Source of the DNA: Yoonia sp.
GTDB lineage: Bacteria; Pseudomonadota; Alphaproteobacteria; Rhodobacterales; Rhodobacteraceae
Assembly: GCA_020627605.1 (NCBI GenBank)
Contig: JAHDGO010000116.1
Location: 1 to 6,637, forward strand
Length of the DNA: 6,637 bases
Direction: 5' to 3'
In this document: positions 1-6,428 of the stretch, piece after piece
How positions within the stretch are numbered: the first letter of the stretch is position 1
How the letters are laid out: every line of letters begins with the position of its first letter
Notes under the pieces: generated by a model
Databases searched by the model: none
Told to the model about the DNA's origin: nothing
What the model saw: only the letters and a program-made list of their open reading frames with translations
Program-made: the position numbers and the translations under genes

Positions 1-1155
1 GATGGTCAGGATCAGCGCGATCAGCGCGACGGTGACGGCAATCAGCGCAGTCTCACCCAGCGCCTCAAGCGTGCCGGGGCCAAAGCGCATCCAGTTGCGC
101 CATGTAAACGCGTCAGGCAGGGCATCGGGGAACCCCCAGAACCCCGCGAACGACCAGATCGCCAGCACGATCAGCCCCAGCAGAACGCTCAGCGCGCAGA
201 TGGTGCCGGCAGCCAGCGCGCCATGGGCCACCAGACCATCCGCCCGGCCACGCGCACCAGATGCGATCCAGCGTTGCCCAAGACGGCCCACCAGATGTTC
301 GCCAAGCCGCCAGACCAGCAGGGCTGCGATCACTAGCGCCAGTTGCACCAGCGCACCGCTCGCCCCGACAAGGCGCATGGCAAGGTCAGGGTCAGACATC
401 CATTTCACGATCTGCACCGACAATGACGGTGGCGTGTTTGGCCCCAGAATGACCGCCACATCGACAACCGACATCGCATAGGCCAGCACCACATAGATCG
501 GTGGCCTGATCTGGGCATAGACCCGCGGGAACACTGTTTTCAGCCAGCCGGTGACACGGCCATAGCCCAGTGCCTGCGCGATGGTGACACTGCGGGTCGC
601 ATCCGCCTGCCCAAGGGCCGCCAGCGTGATCAGCAACAGAAAGGGCACCTCTTTGATGACCAGCCCGGCGGTCATCGTCAGACCCCAGGTGTCCTGCACG
701 ATCAGCAGGTCTGGCGGACGCTCCCACCCGGTCAGGGTTGGCGAGGCGATCCGCGACAGCCAGCCGGACGGCGCAATCAGAAAGGCAAGACCAAAGGCCG
801 CCGCCGCATGGGGCACAGACAGCAGTGGTGACAAGGCGCGTTCCAGCGCGCGAAAGGGCTTTGTCCCTGACCAGCCCGCCGTGATCAGCATCACGATGCC
901 GAGCGAGATGACCGTCGCCAGCACACCGGTTGTCACCGACAGCAGCATCGCACGCGGCAGGCCTGCCCAATCCAGCAAGTCACGAAATGGCTCCAGCGAC
1001 GGACCGGTCAGCCCTGCCGCAGGCAGATGGCCAAAGGCAGGCAGGACCGTGCCATAAAGCCCGGCGGCCACAGGGCCCAGCATCGCCAGCAGGGTCAAGA
1101 CCGGCAGGAATGGCAGAAAGCGGCGGCGTGTCATGAACGACGCAGACCCGGACAT
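1..1155 (-). CDS. ynjC: YnjC-like two-domain ABC transporter permease (3' end cut by window edge)
   Basis: Inner-membrane permease of an ABC importer, expected to pair with the binding protein encoded just upstream and an ATPase beyond the left edge. The frame is open without a stop from the start codon to base 1, giving about 385 residues. E. coli YnjC, as I recall it, is roughly 510, so perhaps 125 C-terminal residues are missing. Counting from the ATG at 1134, hydrophobic segments lie near residues 6-27, 63-87, 100-125, 150-178, 212-235, 258-279 and 300-330, and another begins near 360. An EAA-type cytoplasmic loop sits near residues 185-205 (A-Q-A-L-G, then a phenylalanine-proline pair), where the ATPase docks. 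The second permease half begins near the edge. I chose ATG 1155 because GGGGGA lies 8 bases ahead of it; ATG 1134, seven codons in, has no visible ribosome site but is possible. The family (BPD_transp_1, ThiP/YnjC type) is clear; the substrate is not. Confidence 0.87.
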   Translation of the reverse strand, partial: MSGSASFMTRRRFLPFLPVLTLLAMLGPVAAGLYGTVLPAFGHLPAAGLTGPSLEPFRDLLDWAGLPRAMLLSVTTGVLATVISLGIVMLITAGWSGTKPFRALERALSPLLSVPHAAAAFGLAFLIAPSGWLSRIASPTLTGWERPPDLLIVQDTWGLTMTAGLVIKEVPFLLLITLAALGQADATRSVTIAQALGYGRVTGWLKTVFPRVYAQIRPPIYVVLAYAMSVVDVAVILGPNTPPSLSVQIVKWMSDPDLAMRLVGASGALVQLALVIAALLVWRLGEHLVGRLGQRWIASGARGRADGLVAHGALAAGTICALSVLLGLIVLAIWSFAGFWGFPDALPDAFTWRNWMRFGPGTLEALGETALIAVTVALIALILTI

Positions 1156-1165
1156 GATCCGGGTC
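1145..1165 (-). promoter_or_regulatory. Perfect 8-bp hairpin around the probable permease start codon
   Basis: Arms GACCCGGA and TCCGGGTC are exact reverse complements separated by five bases (TCATG on the minus strand). The loop holds the ATG at 1155, and the 5' arm begins within the GGGGGA ribosome-site candidate. In mRNA this hairpin could limit permease initiation. There is no U-run after it, so it is not an intrinsic terminator. If the real start is ATG 1134, the hairpin lies wholly in the leader. The pairing is seen directly; the role is inferred. Confidence 0.5.
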
Positions 1166-1183
1166 CCCCGCACAGTGGCAAAG

Positions 1184-1204
1184 GTCCCGGGTGTGCCCCG
1201 GGAC
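1184..1204 (-). promoter_or_regulatory. GC-rich hairpin after the binding-protein gene
   Basis: Arms GTCCCGGG and CCCGGGAC pair perfectly over 8 bp around a 5-base loop, 25 bases after the stop codon of the binding-protein gene. The sequence that follows (CTTTGCC) lacks the U-run of an intrinsic terminator. A likely role is to block 3' exonucleases so that the upstream message outlasts the permease message, as repeat hairpins do between malE and malF in E. coli. Partial transcription termination is the alternative. Confidence 0.5.
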
Positions 1205-1229
1205 TGCGTTTCACTCGCCGCACCAATGT

Positions 1230-2429
1230 TTACTGGGCGACGCCGTAGCGTGTCATCCAGTCGTCAGCGATGCGTGTCGCCCAGCTTGGGTGCGGCTCTG
1301 CCTGGACGGTGCCCAGTTCGGCCGGCGACAGGGTGGCGACACCCAGTTCCAGCGCATCGAACAGCGCCCGGTCATCATCCGACAGTGCATCCATGTTCAG
1401 CACGGTACCGTAGCCCAAAATCGCAGGATCCTGCGCGCGCGCCTGCGCCTCTGGCGACATCAGGAAGTTGGCAACAACCATCGCCCCCGCCTTGGAACCA
1501 GAGTTGTAGGGCACCGCCACGAAAGAGGCATTCCCGATTGTGCCCTTGTCCAGCACAAACGTCCGCACGCTTGGCGGCAGTTCATTGTTTGCAATCGCCG
1601 TGGACGCGGCACCCGGGCTGAAGGAAATCGACAAATCCAGCTCGCCGTCAGCGATCAGCGGGAACATGGCGGTGCCGGTGGCCGGATAGGCCTTCCCCTC
1701 ACGCCAGAGGTTCGGCGTCAGCGCATCAAGGTAATCCCACAGTGGGGCCGTCACCTCGGCATAGTTTTCATCCGTCGCAGGTGCGGCCAGCACGGACGGA
1801 TCAGGCAGGATATCAACCAACACCTGTTTCAGAAACGTGGTCCCCAGAAAATCAGGCGGCTGCGGATAGCTGAAGCGACCGGGGTTTGCGGCGGTCCAAT
1901 CCAGCAATGCCTGCATTGATCCCAGCGTGTCCGGCATATCGGCAGTGTCATGGACAAAGACCACCTGCGCCATGGCCCAGGGGCTTTCATAGCCTTCAAC
2001 CGGAACGGTAAAGTCGGTCTGCACGGTCTTGCCTTCGGCGTCGACAAAGGCCCAATTCGGCAGTTGCTCGGCATAGGGACCGAACAGCAGATCGGCCTCT
2101 TTCATCGCGGCAAAATTCGCGCCGTTAATCCAGATCATGTCGATGGCGCCGTCGTCGTTTTCGCCAGCCTGCTTTTCCGACAGCACGCGGGTCACGGCAT
2201 CGGCGGTATCGGTCAGCTTTACGTGTTCCAGCGTGACGCCGTAGTCTTCCATCACGCGCGCGCCGACCCAGGCAATGAAATCATTGGTCGTGGTCGAGCC
2301 ACCCCACGCGTTCCAATAGACGGTCTGGCCTTCTGCCTCTGCCGTCACGGCATCCCAGTTTGCGGGGTCGATATCGGCCAGCGCGGGCACCGGGGCCAGC
2401 AGTGCAGCCAAAACGGCGAGATGTTTCAT
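1230..2429 (-). CDS. ynjB: YnjB-like periplasmic substrate-binding protein of an ABC importer
   Basis: A 399-residue solute-binding protein that should capture its ligand in the periplasm and deliver it to the YnjC-like permease. Residues 1-18 form a Sec signal peptide (K2, a run of L/A/V, then A-L-A before D19). No lipobox cysteine is seen, so the mature protein is soluble. The segment near residues 35-55 (VYWNAWGGSTTTNDFIAWV) resembles the N-terminal YnjB signature, and the length is close to the E. coli protein (about 390). The start is fixed by AGAGGA 8 bases before ATG 2429; the SD begins on the last base of the upstream stop codon, so translation is probably coupled to the phosphatidyltransferase gene. 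The frame stays open for 86 codons further upstream, but that stretch overlaps the upstream gene and precedes the signal peptide. Family members resemble iron, thiamine and polyamine binding proteins; the ligand cannot be read from the sequence. Confidence 0.9.
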   Translation of the reverse strand: MKHLAVLAALLAPVPALADIDPANWDAVTAEAEGQTVYWNAWGGSTTTNDFIAWVGARVMEDYGVTLEHVKLTDTADAVTRVLSEKQAGENDDGAIDMIWINGANFAAMKEADLLFGPYAEQLPNWAFVDAEGKTVQTDFTVPVEGYESPWAMAQVVFVHDTADMPDTLGSMQALLDWTAANPGRFSYPQPPDFLGTTFLKQVLVDILPDPSVLAAPATDENYAEVTAPLWDYLDALTPNLWREGKAYPATGTAMFPLIADGELDLSISFSPGAASTAIANNELPPSVRTFVLDKGTIGNASFVAVPYNSGSKAGAMVVANFLMSPEAQARAQDPAILGYGTVLNMDALSDDDRALFDALELGVATLSPAELGTVQAEPHPSWATRIADDWMTRYGVAQ

Positions 2430-2442
2430 CGGTTGTGTCCTC

Positions 2443-3051
2443 TTAGGTGGTGTAAATCTTGCGCGCAGCATGGATGCGCAGGGCGGCTGTGGCAAAGCAC
2501 AAGCTGCCAAAAATCCATGCCAGCGGGGCGAAGGAGGTGGCAAACAGGCAAAGGGCCACAAAGAAGACAATCGTCTCTGTCCCTTCCAGAATGCCGTTGG
2601 AGTAATAGAGCGACTTTTGCCCTTGCGCGCTGGTCGTGTGACCATGCTTTTCAGCCAGAATGGCAAATCCCAGAAAGCTGGTGCCATTGAAGTAGAACGA
2701 GGTCAGCAAGAACGCCCCTGCCGCCCCGTTGGCCGCCGGATCATGCAGCACAAAGGCAAGCGGGATCGCCCCGTAAAACAGAAAATCAGCCGCGATATCC
2801 AGATAACCGCCAAAGTCGGTCTTGCGGGTCGCCCGGGCCACGGCCCCGTCCAGCCCATCAGCCACACGGCTGGCCAATAGCGGGATCAGCGCCCAGACCG
2901 GCGCACCCAGCGCGATCAGCAACGCAGCACACAGACCCAGGCCCAGCCCGATCAGCGTCACACCATCTGCGGTGAACCCGCGCGCGGCCAGCCCTGCCCC
3001 GATCTGGTTCAGCGGCGGATCAATGATCTGGCGGGCGTGGCGGTCAAGCAT
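2443..3051 (-). CDS. ynjF: YnjF-like CDP-alcohol phosphatidyltransferase
   Basis: Integral membrane enzyme of the CDP-alcohol phosphatidyltransferase family, which moves a phosphatidyl (or similar) group from a CDP-linked donor to an alcohol, releasing CMP. Counted from the longer start at 3087, the catalytic signature is complete: D77, D80, G81, A84, R85, G93, D97 and D101. The spacing between AR and the second G is seven residues rather than eight. Several hydrophobic stretches follow, with a further conserved-looking block near residues 155-172 (GQKSLYYSNGILEGTET), a pattern I recall from E. coli YnjF. I prefer ATG 3051 (202 residues, starting MLDRHARQ) because E. coli YnjF begins MLDRH and is about 206 residues. 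ATG 3087 adds 12 residues; neither start has a convincing Shine-Dalgarno. The acceptor alcohol is unknown. The gene ends 13 bases before the binding-protein gene, so the two are surely cotranscribed. Confidence 0.88.
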   Translation of the reverse strand: MLDRHARQIIDPPLNQIGAGLAARGFTADGVTLIGLGLGLCAALLIALGAPVWALIPLLASRVADGLDGAVARATRKTDFGGYLDIAADFLFYGAIPLAFVLHDPAANGAAGAFLLTSFYFNGTSFLGFAILAEKHGHTTSAQGQKSLYYSNGILEGTETIVFFVALCLFATSFAPLAWIFGSLCFATAALRIHAARKIYTT

Positions 3052-3137
3052 GATGCGGGTCCGAAATTTTGCACCCTTGTGGCGCATGCGACCGGATGAC
3101 GCAATTCACCTGACAGGAATGTGACGATGTAACCCGC

Positions 3138-3150
3138 ATTTGACACAAAT
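3138..3150. promoter_or_regulatory. Short palindrome upstream of the ynjF-like gene
   Basis: ATTTG and CAAAT form a 5-bp inverted repeat around ACA, in an AT-rich patch between the stop of the GtrA gene (3160) and the ynjF-like start. It could be an operator or part of a promoter for the transporter group. No matching -10 box is convincing on the minus strand, and a 5-bp palindrome is easily found by chance. Confidence 0.2.
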
Positions 3151-3159
3151 ATCCCGCGT

Positions 3160-3552
3160 CTAGCGAAAGGCGAAAACCTTAGCCCCGATGAAATTCAGGC
3201 AAGACCCGGTAAAGGACCCGATCACGAATGCCGCAAAGATCGTCGCACTGGCGGTCCCGAACAGCGCAAGGATCAGCGAATAGACCGCATAGTTGGTCAG
3301 GTTGCCAACCACCTGAACGCCAAAGTACCGCTGCAGCTCTGCCTTGCGGCTGGCCCCCTCTGTCACGGCAAAGGTCCAGTTGCGGTTCAGCGCCCAGGTC
3401 ACCATGACCGCCGCCGGAAATGACAGCGCCCGCGCCAGATAGGGCGACAGATCAAGCGACAGGAACAGCCACAACAGCCCGCCATCGACAACAAAGCCGA
3501 CAGCCCCCACCGCGCCAAAGCGCAGAATCTGGGTGATCAGGTCACGCGGCAT
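3160..3552 (-). CDS. GtrA-family four-helix membrane protein
   Basis: A 130-residue protein of the GtrA family: small inner-membrane proteins, several of which act with glycosyltransferases that modify cell-surface polysaccharide, probably by helping to flip or present a polyprenyl-phosphate-linked sugar. Four hydrophobic segments are visible near residues 11-31, 38-56, 76-98 and 103-125. Family marks include R11-F12 followed by a glycine-rich stretch and D23 in the first helix, LNRNWTF at 55-61 after the second, and a C-terminal LNFIGAKVFAF. I chose ATG 3552 because the family fold begins within ten residues of it. A TTG at 3606 would add 18 residues that do not look like a GtrA terminus. 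No strong ribosome site precedes either. The gene starts 95 bases after the hydantoinase gene on the same strand, with no clear terminator between. No glycosyltransferase lies beside it, so its partner is unknown. Confidence 0.87.
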   Translation of the reverse strand: MPRDLITQILRFGAVGAVGFVVDGGLLWLFLSLDLSPYLARALSFPAAVMVTWALNRNWTFAVTEGASRKAELQRYFGVQVVGNLTNYAVYSLILALFGTASATIFAAFVIGSFTGSCLNFIGAKVFAFR

Positions 3553-3647
3553 GGCACAGCCAGCCAAGGGCGGGGACGTCAAAATGCATCGCGCGCTTCT
3601 ACGCAAATGCTATCGGCTTGTGAACCATCTGTCTGGGGCCAGAGATG

Positions 3648-5645
3648 TCATGCAATCCGGGGGCGACCGCTCGCCTCGACCCGCAACTGCGCCTCCACAA
3701 ACATTGCACGGCCCTCGACCTCGATCTCTCTGATGTCGCGGCTCACGGCAAAACGGATATCCTCGACCCCCGCGGCACTGGCCTTCGCCCCGGCCTCAGC
3801 GCTCAGATGGGCCTCCAGCGTGGCAAGGGCTGTGTCCTTGTCGGCAAAGACCTGCGGCCCGCCCGGCAGATGGACGGCAAAGGCCCCTTCACCGGCGCTG
3901 CTGACGGTACCTGAGGCCTGCATCTGCACTTGCCCCACGACGGCACCAATCGCATTGGCCACACCACCATGGGCTGGCAGCACCATTCGCGTGCCCAACC
4001 GCGCCCCCACTGCCCCGTAGTATGTCGCGGCAGAGGCACCAAGGCCGATCACCGGCACACCAAGACGCATCCGGATCGCGACAAGCCCGCTGTGCCCGTC
4101 CAGACCGGCAAGGCTCAGCGGATGACGGGCCAGCGTTGCCGGATCACCCCACCCCTGATCATCCTCGGCAAAGGCGGCCTGCAGCAGGCAATCCGCGGTC
4201 TGCGCGGTCAGTTGATCCACGATGCGGCGGGCCAGTGTGTCAGCGCTGTCGGCAATCTGGTTGCCCGCCCCGCTGCGGCGACGGGCAAAAAGGGTCAGCG
4301 CCTTGCGTGCAGCGTCAGCGTCCCATGCATCGACCAGTCCCAAGACATGGGCAGCATCAGACGGCGTGACACCCGCCAGCATGATCTGCCCGCGCGCCAC
4401 CATGCGCGCCAGTGCCGGGCTTTCCATCCGCGTCGTGACAGCCTCACCCAACCGCAAGGGGCCATCGGCCAGACGCGCGGCGACGCGCGCCTCTCTTTCA
4501 TCCAAACCGTCAGGGATGGCATCCCACTGCGGGATCACAAACTGCCCGCCGTCCCCGGCAGGGACCTCTTGCGACAGCGCACGGTCCAGCACGCGGTGCA
4601 CCAATGCAGGATAGTGATGGGCGGCCAGCGCAATCGGCATCAGGCGGCGCGGACCCAGTCGCAGCGCGGCCTGCAACCCCTCGACCACATGCACCTCACT
4701 GTCGCCGCCAAGACCGGTGGTGCGCATCGCCACAGCCTCTACCATGGTGCGGAACGGGCCGACCTGCGCGCCTTGCGGGTCAATCTTGGGGCGGCCATCA
4801 CGCAACAGACAGACATCTGTGGTTGTCCCACCGATATCACTGACCATGGCGTCGGTTTCCCCGGTCAGCCAGCGTGCCCCCGCGATAGAGGCCGCAGGCC
4901 CACTCAGGATCGTTTCGATCGGTTTTTCGCGGGCCACGGCGGCTGACACAAGCGCCCCATCGCCGCGCACCACCATCAGGCGGGCCGGGATTTCCAGCCG
5001 CGCCAGATGCCCCTCACACGCGCTGATCAGCCGGTCGATCATCCCGATCAGCCGCGCGTTCAGCACCGCCGTCAATGCGCGTTTCGGACCGCCCAGTGCC
5101 TGGCTCAGCTCGTGGGAGCAACTGACAGGTTTACCGGTCAGATCACGGATCAGATCGCGCGCTGCGATCTCATGGGCGGGGTTGCGGGTGGCAAAGCTGG
5201 CGGCGACGGCAAAGGCGGTGATGCCGCCGGGCAGGTCAGCCAGAGCGGCCCGCAGCGCATCAAGGTCGAGCGGCTGTGCCTCGGCCCCTGCATGGTTATG
5301 GCCCCCCGTCAAACGAATGACCGGATCACCGCGCATCGCATCCTGCAACCCTGCGCGGGTCAGATCGCCCGCCGCAAATCCAATCGCGATCAGCGCCACA
5401 CGCCCGCCCTGTCCCTCGACCAGCGCATTGGTGGCTAAAGTGGTGGACAGCGAAACCATCGCGATGTCCGCCGCGGGGACCTTGGCCTCTGCCATGGCGG
5501 CATCAATCGCCGCACCCACACCCAGCGCCAGATCAGGGCGCGAGGTCAGGGCCTTGGCGGTTGCGATCACCTGATCGGCCGCCTCATCCAGCACCACGGC
5601 ATCGGTATATGTACCGCCAGTGTCCACACCCAAAAGATACGCCAT
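3648..5645 (-). CDS. Hydantoinase/oxoprolinase family protein (HyuA-type subunit)
   Basis: A 665-residue cytoplasmic ATPase of the hydantoinase A/oxoprolinase family, which uses ATP to open cyclic amides such as hydantoins or 5-oxoproline; relatives include acetone carboxylase subunits. Domains in order: N-terminal hydantoinase/oxoprolinase domain with phosphate-binding GVDTGGTYTD at 6-15 and STTLATNALVEGQGGR at 67-82; the central ASKHA ATPase domain with LSGPAAS at 247-253, DIGGTTTDVCLL at 270-281 and GLGGDSEV at 311-318; and a C-terminal HyuA-like region with AVGARLGTRMVLPAHGGVAN at 545-564. Length is slightly below the usual 680-700, but no core motif is missing. ATG 5645 is supported by AGGA 8 bases upstream. 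Most such enzymes are encoded beside a HyuB-type subunit; none is present on either side here. Substrate specificity cannot be assigned: hydantoin, N-methylhydantoin, oxoproline or carboxylase chemistry are all open. Confidence 0.92.
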   Translation of the reverse strand: MAYLLGVDTGGTYTDAVVLDEAADQVIATAKALTSRPDLALGVGAAIDAAMAEAKVPAADIAMVSLSTTLATNALVEGQGGRVALIAIGFAAGDLTRAGLQDAMRGDPVIRLTGGHNHAGAEAQPLDLDALRAALADLPGGITAFAVAASFATRNPAHEIAARDLIRDLTGKPVSCSHELSQALGGPKRALTAVLNARLIGMIDRLISACEGHLARLEIPARLMVVRGDGALVSAAVAREKPIETILSGPAASIAGARWLTGETDAMVSDIGGTTTDVCLLRDGRPKIDPQGAQVGPFRTMVEAVAMRTTGLGGDSEVHVVEGLQAALRLGPRRLMPIALAAHHYPALVHRVLDRALSQEVPAGDGGQFVIPQWDAIPDGLDEREARVAARLADGPLRLGEAVTTRMESPALARMVARGQIMLAGVTPSDAAHVLGLVDAWDADAARKALTLFARRRSGAGNQIADSADTLARRIVDQLTAQTADCLLQAAFAEDDQGWGDPATLARHPLSLAGLDGHSGLVAIRMRLGVPVIGLGASAATYYGAVGARLGTRMVLPAHGGVANAIGAVVGQVQMQASGTVSSAGEGAFAVHLPGGPQVFADKDTALATLEAHLSAEAGAKASAAGVEDIRFAVSRDIREIEVEGRAMFVEAQLRVEASGRPRIA

Positions 5646-5816
5646 CGCGCCTGTCCTGCCCTACTCTGCCGCGCAGCAAAGCCGCGACACAGTCTCAATT
5701 GCAACGTCAATTCACCACAGTTCTGCCAAAAGCAACAATTAACGGATATGGCGTGCTTTACCTTCGCAACGGCAACAACCACGATTGGCCACCGAGGCCC
5801 CGCAGAAAGATCATCG
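5646..5816. promoter_or_regulatory. Divergent spacer with three CAATT copies, probably holding two promoters
   Basis: This 171-base gap separates two genes pointing away from each other, so promoters for both should lie here. It is more AT-rich than its surroundings around 5695-5750. CAATT occurs at 5696-5700, 5708-5712 and 5736-5740, the first two inside TCAATT copies exactly 12 bases apart. The best plus-strand promoter guess is TTCACC (5711) with AACAAT (5734) at 17-base spacing, which is weak. No minus-strand pair stands out. That promoters exist here follows from gene layout more than from motifs. Confidence 0.3.
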
Positions 5817-6428
5817 ATGTTCAAGAAATCTATCGGCCAAATTCACGAGACGCTTGTCTTCAACCGGCGGGTACAGGTGCTCGTCAACCAGATTGGCGCG
5901 CTGCTGCCGGATGATGCGCAGATGCTGGATGTCGGCACCGGTGACGGGCAGATCGCCAAGATGATCGGCGAACGTGGCAAGGGCATTACCGTTACCGGCA
6001 TCGACATCATGAAACGCGGCACCATTCACATACCGGTGACGCTCTTTGACGGCACAACCATCCCGATGGATGACAACAGCGTTGATGTCGTGACCTTTGT
6101 TGACGTGCTGCACCACACCGATGATCCCCAGATCCTGATCAGCGAGGCCGCGCGCGTTGCCCGCAAGGCCGTGATCATCAAAGACCACCTGAGCGAAAAC
6201 GGGCTGGACCACCTGACATTGCGCGCGATGGATTGGGTGGGCAATGCACCGCATGGCGTGGTGCTGCCCTATAACTACGCCCCGCGCCGCGACTGGAATC
6301 GCTGGTTCGATACCGCTGGTCTGGCGACAGATGTGTTTGAAACCAAGGTCCCGCTTTACACCGCACCCCTGTCATGGGTCTTTGGCCGCAAACTGCATTT
6401 TATTGCGCGTCTGACCCCGGCGACCTGA
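5817..6428 (+). CDS. Class I SAM-dependent methyltransferase
   Basis: A 203-residue soluble methyltransferase with the Rossmann-type fold (Methyltransf_11/25 kind). Motif I is LDVGTGDGQIA at residues 37-47, which binds S-adenosylmethionine. GID at 61-63 supplies the acidic residue for the ribose, D78-G79 with the following IPMDDNSVDVV gives the adenine-contact region, and VDVLHH at 95-100 resembles the post-motif strand common in this group. The acceptor is unknown. I chose ATG 5817, preceded by a weak AGAAAGA at 6-base spacing, because MFKKSIGQIHETLVFNRR looks like a genuine N-terminus. ATG 5748 would add 23 residues of low-complexity character. The gene is the only one on the plus strand. 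Its last 29 bases overlap the end of a GtrA-like gene on the other strand. A role in modifying lipids, quinones or surface glycans would fit the membrane-rich neighbourhood but is not shown. Confidence 0.88.
   Translation: MFKKSIGQIHETLVFNRRVQVLVNQIGALLPDDAQMLDVGTGDGQIAKMIGERGKGITVTGIDIMKRGTIHIPVTLFDGTTIPMDDNSVDVVTFVDVLHHTDDPQILISEAARVARKAVIIKDHLSENGLDHLTLRAMDWVGNAPHGVVLPYNYAPRRDWNRWFDTAGLATDVFETKVPLYTAPLSWVFGRKLHFIARLTPAT

Noticed and set aside
392..970. A 192-codon minus-strand frame within the permease gene
   Set aside because: It is a shifted-frame shadow of the permease, whose own frame is continuous across the region and encodes membrane helices and the EAA loop.
2430..2687. An 86-codon in-frame N-terminal extension of the binding protein
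   Set aside because: It overlaps the catalytic-family gene upstream in another frame, would bury the signal peptide, and lacks coding character; AGAGGA supports ATG 2429.
1191..2690. Plus-strand open frames of 242 and 246 codons opposite the binding-protein gene
   Set aside because: Both have shadow-type composition and no recognisable domain, and both are antisense to a protein with a signal peptide and good ribosome site.
3140..3145. TTGACA on the plus strand, as a perfect -35 box
   Set aside because: No -10-like hexamer appears 16-18 bases downstream, and no plus-strand gene follows.
3052..3159. A thiamine (TPP) riboswitch ahead of the transporter genes, as some related importers carry thiamine
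   Set aside because: I could not find the conserved CTGAGA-type core on the minus strand, and the gap is too short and unstructured.
3632..3643. Inverted repeat TCTGG-GG-CCAGA just after the hydantoinase stop, as a terminator
   Set aside because: The loop is only two bases, or the stem drops to 4 bp, and no U-run follows on the minus strand.
3930..4946. A 338-codon plus-strand open frame opposite the hydantoinase gene
   Set aside because: It is rich in R, H, Q, G and P with no family motif, and it lies wholly antisense to a gene with clear ATPase motifs. Long shadow frames are normal in GC-rich DNA. The 285-codon frame at 4717-5574 is rejected for the same reason.
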